Part shown: one piece after another, positions 13,318 to 17,449 of the stretch
How the letters are laid out: each line of letters begins with the position of its first letter
Position numbering within the stretch: position 1 is the stretch's first letter
NCBI GenBank assembly: GCA_934869045.1
Contig: CAKXAF010000015.1
Location: 1-17,449 of the forward strand
DNA length: 17,449 nt
From: an uncultured Nitrososphaerota archaeon
GTDB lineage: Bacteria > Bacillota > Clostridia > Oscillospirales > Ruminococcaceae
Reading direction: 5' to 3'
The notes under the pieces: model-generated
The model's database searches: none
What the model saw: the letters and a program-made list of their open reading frames with translations, nothing else
What the model was told of the DNA's origin: nothing
Made by a program: the position numbers and the translations under genes

Positions 13318-14706
13318 TCAGCGCTTACAAAACTCCGCAAACGCCCGATAGGTGGAGTAAACGTCGATTTTGGACGTCAGCTCATAAGGCGCATGCATCG
13401 AGAGCACCGGAACACCTACATCAATGGTGTCCACATCCAGCTCCGCAATATACGCCGCCACAGTGCCGCCGCCGCCCTGGTCCACTTTTCCAAGCTCCGA
13501 CGTCTGCCACAAAACTTTGCCTTCGTCCAGAATTCTCCGGACCCAGCCCATGAACTCCGCCGACGCATCGGAGGAACCGCCCTTGCCGCGGGAACCGGTA
13601 TACTTGCAAATGGACACGCCGTAGTTGAGGAACGCGTTGTTCTTCCGCTCGTACACATCCGGGAAGGTGGGATCAAAGGCCGCGCTGACATCGGCGGACA
13701 GGCACTTGGATTTCCCCAGTACCGTCCGGCCCGCAATGCCGTGGGCTGCTGCCAGATCCTCAATAAAATGCCGCAGGAAGGCGCATTTCATACCGGTACT
13801 GCCGCAGGAGCCGATCTCCTCCTTGTCCGCGAAAATGCACATCACGGTAGTTTCCGGCACGCCGCAGCCGAAAACCGCCTCCATCTCAGTGTAGGCGCAG
13901 ACCCGGTCGTCCTGGCCGTATCCGCCCACCATGCTCCGGTCAAAGCCCACGTCCCCGGCCTTGAATGCCGGCACCACTTCCAGCTCCGCCGAAAGGAAAT
14001 CCCCCTCGGTCACGCCGTACTTTTCAAACAGAATCCGCAGAAGGTTCAGCTTGACCCGCTCGCTGGCCTCGTCGTCACGGAAGGGCCGGGAACCCACTAC
14101 CAGGTTCAGCTCCTCGCCGCGGATCAGCTCCGCTGCCGGGCGCTTCATCTGATCCGCCGCCAGATGGGGCAGCAGGTCGGTGACGCAGAACACCGGATCG
14201 CCTTCCTCCTCGCCTACGCGAACCGTCACGGCAGACCCGTCGTTCTTCACCAGCACACCGTGGAGAGCGAGAGGAGTGGCCACCCATTGGTATTTCTTGA
14301 TACCGCCGTAATAGTGGGTCTTGAGCAGCGCCATCTCGCCATCCTCGTAAACCGGCACCTGCTTCAGATCCAGCCGTGGGGAATCGGTGTGGGCCGCCAG
14401 AATGTGGACGCCCTCGCACAGGCACTTTTTGCCCACAACCGCCAGAATCAGCGCCTTGCCCCGGTTATTGAGATAGACCTTGTCCCCGGCCTTGTAGGCG
14501 GTTTTGGGATCAAAGGGGACGAACCCCTGCGCCTCCGCCCGGGCGACGGCATAATCCACTGCCTCCCGCTCAGTCTTGCTGCAATTGAGAAAATTCTTGT
14601 ACTCCTGGCAGAATTCATCCGCTTTCCGGAGCTCCTCCTCGCTGAGGACCAGTCCGCCGTTCTTCTTGTCCAGGAACAGCTTCTCTTTCCATTCTTTCGC
14701 GTTCAT
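13318..14706 (-). CDS. M18 family aminopeptidase
   Basis: The 462-residue protein matches the length of M18 aminopeptidases (ApeA/ApeB, yeast aminopeptidase I group), cytoplasmic dizinc enzymes that remove N-terminal, often acidic, residues from peptides. Metal ligands are recognisable: H106 in AAHTDSPRLDLK, bridging D266 in GGYGQDDRV, E297 with catalytic E296 in FADKEEIGS, D339 in LSADVS, and H438 in MHAPYE near the end. HYYGGIKKYQW (131-141) is also characteristic. The start ATG 14706 overlaps the previous gene's stop as ATGA, with AAGGAG eight bases upstream, so translation is coupled. It is the last gene of the prfA-led run. Exact substrate preference cannot be read from sequence. Confidence 0.93.
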   Translation of the reverse strand: MNAKEWKEKLFLDKKNGGLVLSEEELRKADEFCQEYKNFLNCSKTEREAVDYAVARAEAQGFVPFDPKTAYKAGDKVYLNNRGKALILAVVGKKCLCEGVHILAAHTDSPRLDLKQVPVYEDGEMALLKTHYYGGIKKYQWVATPLALHGVLVKNDGSAVTVRVGEEEGDPVFCVTDLLPHLAADQMKRPAAELIRGEELNLVVGSRPFRDDEASERVKLNLLRILFEKYGVTEGDFLSAELEVVPAFKAGDVGFDRSMVGGYGQDDRVCAYTEMEAVFGCGVPETTVMCIFADKEEIGSCGSTGMKCAFLRHFIEDLAAAHGIAGRTVLGKSKCLSADVSAAFDPTFPDVYERKNNAFLNYGVSICKYTGSRGKGGSSDASAEFMGWVRRILDEGKVLWQTSELGKVDQGGGGTVAAYIAELDVDTIDVGVPVLSMHAPYELTSKIDVYSTYRAFAEFCKR

Positions 14707-15899
14707 TCAGCTCTCTCCTTCGCTTCCGCCCCAAGGCGATAAATTTTTTGATAGATTTCCTTCGTTGCCAGCACCCGGTTCACATAGGTATCCGTTGCCT
14801 CGCCGGGTATGGTGTGAAGGGTTTCGCCGTCGTCGCTGAGGGATTCGTCTGCCAGCCACCGCTTGACCTGTCCCCATCCTGCATGATACGCTGCCAGGGC
14901 GTTCCGCTCGCTCCCGAATTCTTCCAGAAACCGGCTGAGCAGGTAGGTCCCGTACCGGATGGCGTTTTCCGGCTCAAAAAGATCCTCATAAACGTCCTCC
15001 GCAGCACCTTCTCCCAGACCGCTTTTCGCCCAGTTGAAGGTCTCCTCGGTGATCTGCATCAGCCCGATGGCCCCTGCGGAGGAAACCGCCTCCGGCCGGA
15101 AACTGCTTTCACACCGGATCACCGCATACACCAAAGCCGGGTCCACCCCGTATTCCTCCGCATAGCGGCTCACTGTTTCCTGATATTTAACCGGATACTG
15201 CCACCGTACCGCAAGCTGATATCCACCCCAGATGACCAGCATAAACAGGAGGAATCCTCCCCCCGCCAGCAGGATGGACTGCCATTGGGAATCTTTTTTC
15301 TCCATCCGCCTGACCAGTTGCTCGCCCTGGGCAAACAGCTGCTCCCGCGTTCCGTTGTTATGCAGGACATAATCGCACCGCCGCCGGTAAAAGGAATCCG
15401 GATTCTGGGCGGAAATTCGGGTATCCGCTGCTTCGGCGCTGAGGCCGTCCCGTTCCATGATCCGCTCTTTCCGCAGCTTCTGATCCGCCAGAACGGCGAT
15501 GGTTTTGACGCAGAGTTTGTCGGCCCCGCTCTCAAAAAGCGTCGGCGCGTCCAGAAGGATATACCGCCTTCCCTCCGCCGCCAGCTCCCGGATCCGGCCT
15601 CGGATGCGTTCCGTAATCAGCGGATAGAGCACCGCGTCCAGCTTCCGCAGCTCCTCGGGATCGGAAAACACCTTTTCTCCCAGGGCTTTCCGATCCAGCC
15701 CGCCGTCGGCTCCAACGATCTCCAGTCCGAACAACCCCGCCAGCCTTTGGACTACCTCCCGGTCCGCCGTTACCTCCCGGGCCACCAGGTCGGCGTTGAT
15801 GACCGCATACCCGTGCCTTGCGAAGGCATCGGATACCGTGGTTTTCCCCGCGCCGGTCTGGCCGGTCAGTCCCACAACCATGGGTTTCCGTTCAGCCAT
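14703..15899 (-). CDS. coaE: Fusion: dephospho-CoA kinase (CoaE) with membrane-anchored lytic transglycosylase
   Basis: One uninterrupted 398-residue frame holds two enzymes. Residues 1 to about 197 are a full-length CoaE, which phosphorylates dephospho-CoA in the last step of coenzyme A synthesis: P-loop GLTGQTGAGKTT (10-21), LLDAPTLFE (about 115-123) and CDYVLHNNG near 175-183. A hydrophobic helix at about 208-228 then crosses the membrane, and about 240-390 is an SLT-type lytic transglycosylase with catalytic E264 in RCESSF, GLMQIT (279-284) and AAYHAGWGQV (336-345), acting on peptidoglycan outside. Topology is consistent: kinase inside, transglycosylase outside. ATG 15899 is set by AGGAGG six bases upstream; GTG 15944 upstream lacks a site. 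An internal ATG at 15305 (MEKKDSQW) could start a separate transglycosylase but has a poor ribosome site. Confidence 0.9.
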   Translation of the reverse strand: MAERKPMVVGLTGQTGAGKTTVSDAFARHGYAVINADLVAREVTADREVVQRLAGLFGLEIVGADGGLDRKALGEKVFSDPEELRKLDAVLYPLITERIRGRIRELAAEGRRYILLDAPTLFESGADKLCVKTIAVLADQKLRKERIMERDGLSAEAADTRISAQNPDSFYRRRCDYVLHNNGTREQLFAQGEQLVRRMEKKDSQWQSILLAGGGFLLFMLVIWGGYQLAVRWQYPVKYQETVSRYAEEYGVDPALVYAVIRCESSFRPEAVSSAGAIGLMQITEETFNWAKSGLGEGAAEDVYEDLFEPENAIRYGTYLLSRFLEEFGSERNALAAYHAGWGQVKRWLADESLSDDGETLHTIPGEATDTYVNRVLATKEIYQKIYRLGAEAKERAE

Positions 15900-15905
15900 C
15901 GCGTC

Positions 15906-15911
15906 CCTCCT
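15906..15911 (-). promoter_or_regulatory. Ribosome binding site fixing the coaE fusion start
   Basis: AGGAGG on the minus strand, six bases before ATG 15899. It shows that the frame's upstream GTG (15944), which overlaps the sua5 stop, is not the main start. Confidence 0.8.
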
Positions 15912-15940
15912 TTCTAAGTGGCAGTTCCATGGCATCCTCC

Positions 15941-16978
15941 TCACAGCGCCACCACCGTAAAACCGGCTGCCCGCAGCAGGCGGTTATAGACCGCCAGCCC
16001 GACCCCGTCCTTTTCCGGCATGGGGACGTAAACCGTCCGGGCTCCCTTTTCGTCGCACTCCCGCAGCCGGTCAAAGAGCACCCGCGCCTGGGAGAGCCCG
16101 TCGCCTCGCCGCCCAAAGGGCAGGCTCGGGACCTCCAACGCTCCCTCCTCCCCCTCAAACGCCATGGCCCAGACGCCCGGGCCCTGATGCGCGCGGACAT
16201 ATTCCACGAAATCCTCCGCACCTCCGTCAAGGATAATCACGTTGGCTTTCGGGGCGTAGTGCTTATACTTCATTCCCGGGGACAGGGCCTTTTCCCCGTC
16301 CGCCAGCCTATGGAGCACCCCGCCGTCCACCTCGACCCTGCAGTACCGGGAAAGCATCTCCACCGTGATCCCGCCGGGCCGGAGCAGCCGCACAAAGTCC
16401 TCCCCTACGGCGATGACCGTGGATTCTACCCCGACCGCGCACTCCCCGCCGTCCAAAATCAACGGGATCCGGCCGTTCATATCCTGAAATACATGCTCCG
16501 CCCGGGTCGGGCTGGGCAACCCGGAAAGATTGGCGCTGGGCGCCGCCAAGGCAAGCCCGCTCTCCCGGATGACCCGCTCCGCCACCGGATGGGAAGGCAT
16601 CCGGACCGCCACGGTGTCCATTCCTCCGGTGGTCGCGTCCGGCACCCGATCCGCTTTGGGGAAAATCATGGTCAGCGGCCCCGGCCAAAAAGCCTCCGCC
16701 AGCGTGTACGCCAGTCTGGGCCGCGCCCGGGTCAGCGGCTCCAGCATCTCCAGCCCGGCAATGTGGACAATCAGCGGATTATCCGAGGGTCTCCCTTTTG
16801 CCGCGTAGATTTTTGCCGCCGCCGACGGGTTTAGCGCGTCCGCTGCCAGCCCGTAGACGGTTTCGGTGGGGATTCCCACCAGCTCCCCCGCCTGCAGCAG
16901 GGAAACCGCCATTGTGATCCCCTCGCCGTCCGCTTTCCGTAGTTTCGTCTGAAACCCGGCTTTCCATTCCTTCTGCAT
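15941..16978 (-). CDS. sua5: L-threonylcarbamoyladenylate synthase, Sua5 type
   Basis: The 345-residue protein makes threonylcarbamoyl-AMP from threonine, bicarbonate and ATP, the first step of the universal tRNA modification t6A37. The YrdC/Sua5 catalytic domain spans about 20-220: GIPTETVYGLAADA (35-48), KGRPSDNPLIVH (61-72) and the later PSANLSG that binds nucleotide. A C-terminal Sua5 domain (about 240-345), joined by the SPGMKYKHYAP linker, marks it as the long Sua5 type rather than short TsaC. Start ATG 16978 has GAGGA five bases upstream; GTG 16990 is less good. It begins two bases after, and with overlap of signals with, the prfA stop (16980-16982), so the two are co-translated. Role: housekeeping translation fidelity, matching its prfA neighbour. 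Confidence 0.94.
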   Translation of the reverse strand: MQKEWKAGFQTKLRKADGEGITMAVSLLQAGELVGIPTETVYGLAADALNPSAAAKIYAAKGRPSDNPLIVHIAGLEMLEPLTRARPRLAYTLAEAFWPGPLTMIFPKADRVPDATTGGMDTVAVRMPSHPVAERVIRESGLALAAPSANLSGLPSPTRAEHVFQDMNGRIPLILDGGECAVGVESTVIAVGEDFVRLLRPGGITVEMLSRYCRVEVDGGVLHRLADGEKALSPGMKYKHYAPKANVIILDGGAEDFVEYVRAHQGPGVWAMAFEGEEGALEVPSLPFGRRGDGLSQARVLFDRLRECDEKGARTVYVPMPEKDGVGLAVYNRLLRAAGFTVVAL

Positions 16979-16979
16979 A

Positions 16980-17449
16980 TCATTCCTCACCTTGGGCAGC
17001 CAGCAGCTCCGCCTGCCGCGCCGTGATCAGCGCGTCAATCATCTCGTCCAAATCCCCGTTGAGAAAGGTTTCCAGATGGTAGAGCGACAGCCCGATCCGG
17101 TGGTCGGTGACCCGCCCCTGGGGGTAGTTGTAGGTCCGGATGCGCTCCGACCGGTCGCCGGTGCCGACCTGGCTTTTCCGCTCCGCCGCAATGGCCGCGT
17201 TCTGCTCCTGGACCTTGGCGTCGTAGAGCCTGGAACGGAGCACCTTCATGGCTTTTTCCTTGTTTTTCATCTGGCTCCGCTCATCCTGGCATTCCACCAC
17301 CACTCCGGTGGGCAGATGGGTGATGCGGATCGCGGATTCTGTCTTGTTGATGTGCTGCCCTCCCGCGCCGCTGGAACGGAAGGTATCGATCTGCAGGTCA
17401 GTGGGGTTGATCTCAAACTCCACCTCCTCAGCCTCGGGCAGCACAGCCA
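16980..17449 (-). CDS. prfA: Peptide chain release factor 1, C-terminal part (cut by window edge)
   Basis: The last about 156 residues of RF1 are present; the gene runs off the right edge. RF1 recognises UAA and UAG stop codons and triggers peptide release on the ribosome. The frame starts AVLPEAEEVEFEINP and contains the catalytic GGQ motif in SSGAGGQHINKTESAIRITH, then THLPTGVVVECQDERSQ. RTYNYPQGRVTDHRIGL separates RF1 from RF2, which has a different sequence there. The stop-codon reading PxT motif would lie outside the window. Following genes sua5 and the coaE fusion are in the same direction with tiny gaps, so prfA probably leads or is early in this operon. Any upstream prmC or promoter cannot be seen. 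Confidence 0.95.
   Translation of the reverse strand, partial: AVLPEAEEVEFEINPTDLQIDTFRSSGAGGQHINKTESAIRITHLPTGVVVECQDERSQMKNKEKAMKVLRSRLYDAKVQEQNAAIAAERKSQVGTGDRSERIRTYNYPQGRVTDHRIGLSLYHLETFLNGDLDEMIDALITARQAELLAAQGEE

Noticed and set aside
15899..15944. GTG 15944 as start of the coaE fusion, overlapping the sua5 stop by four bases.
   Set aside because: AGGAGG lies ideally before ATG 15899, and the extra 15 residues (MRRMPWNCHLERRDA) do not belong to the CoaE fold.

Overview
This 17.4 kb window looks like a chromosomal segment of an endospore-forming, fairly GC-rich Clostridia member. An Oscillospiraceae-type gut anaerobe is my inference; I ran no database search. Spore-coat genes (cotJB, cotJC) show the sporulation link. 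Strong AGGAGG-type ribosome sites, frequent TTG/GTG starts, a lipobox lipoprotein and a YhbD-bactofilin-like cluster all fit Firmicutes. No insertion sequence, phage gene, CRISPR array, tRNA or rRNA was seen.

Layout, left part (+ strand, 1-4472): the end of cotJB and all of cotJC, closed by a strong terminator; a MATE efflux gene with its own promoter and a long, folded 5' leader; a lipoprotein of unknown function; a roughly 325-base gap with several small hairpins; and a zinc-ribbon/TM2 membrane protein whose proline-rich linker carries an internal duplication. Nearly every gene here has its own terminator, so they look like single transcription units.

Middle part (- strand, 10867 down to 4523): a five-gene run of yhbD, two bactofilin-like polymer-forming proteins, and two overlapping ABC exporter half-transporters that probably form a heterodimer. 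The first three genes match the order of Bacillus yhbD-yhbE-yhbF. A perfect 8-4-8 palindrome lies just upstream of the yhbD ribosome site and may be an operator for the MerR-like YhbD protein. Divergent from yhbD, on the + strand, is a stand-alone cytoplasmic GH78 alpha-L-rhamnosidase (11052-13244), which ends at a bidirectional terminator.

Right part (- strand, 17449 down to 13318): a compact housekeeping operon of prfA (release factor 1, cut by the window edge), sua5 (tRNA t6A synthesis), a fused dephospho-CoA kinase / membrane-anchored lytic transglycosylase, and an M18 aminopeptidase. The genes overlap or nearly touch, suggesting co-transcription and translational coupling.

The observations most worth following are the CoaE-transglycosylase fusion, the MATE leader with mutually exclusive folds, the yhbD palindrome, and the bactofilin-like pair linked to an ABC exporter.
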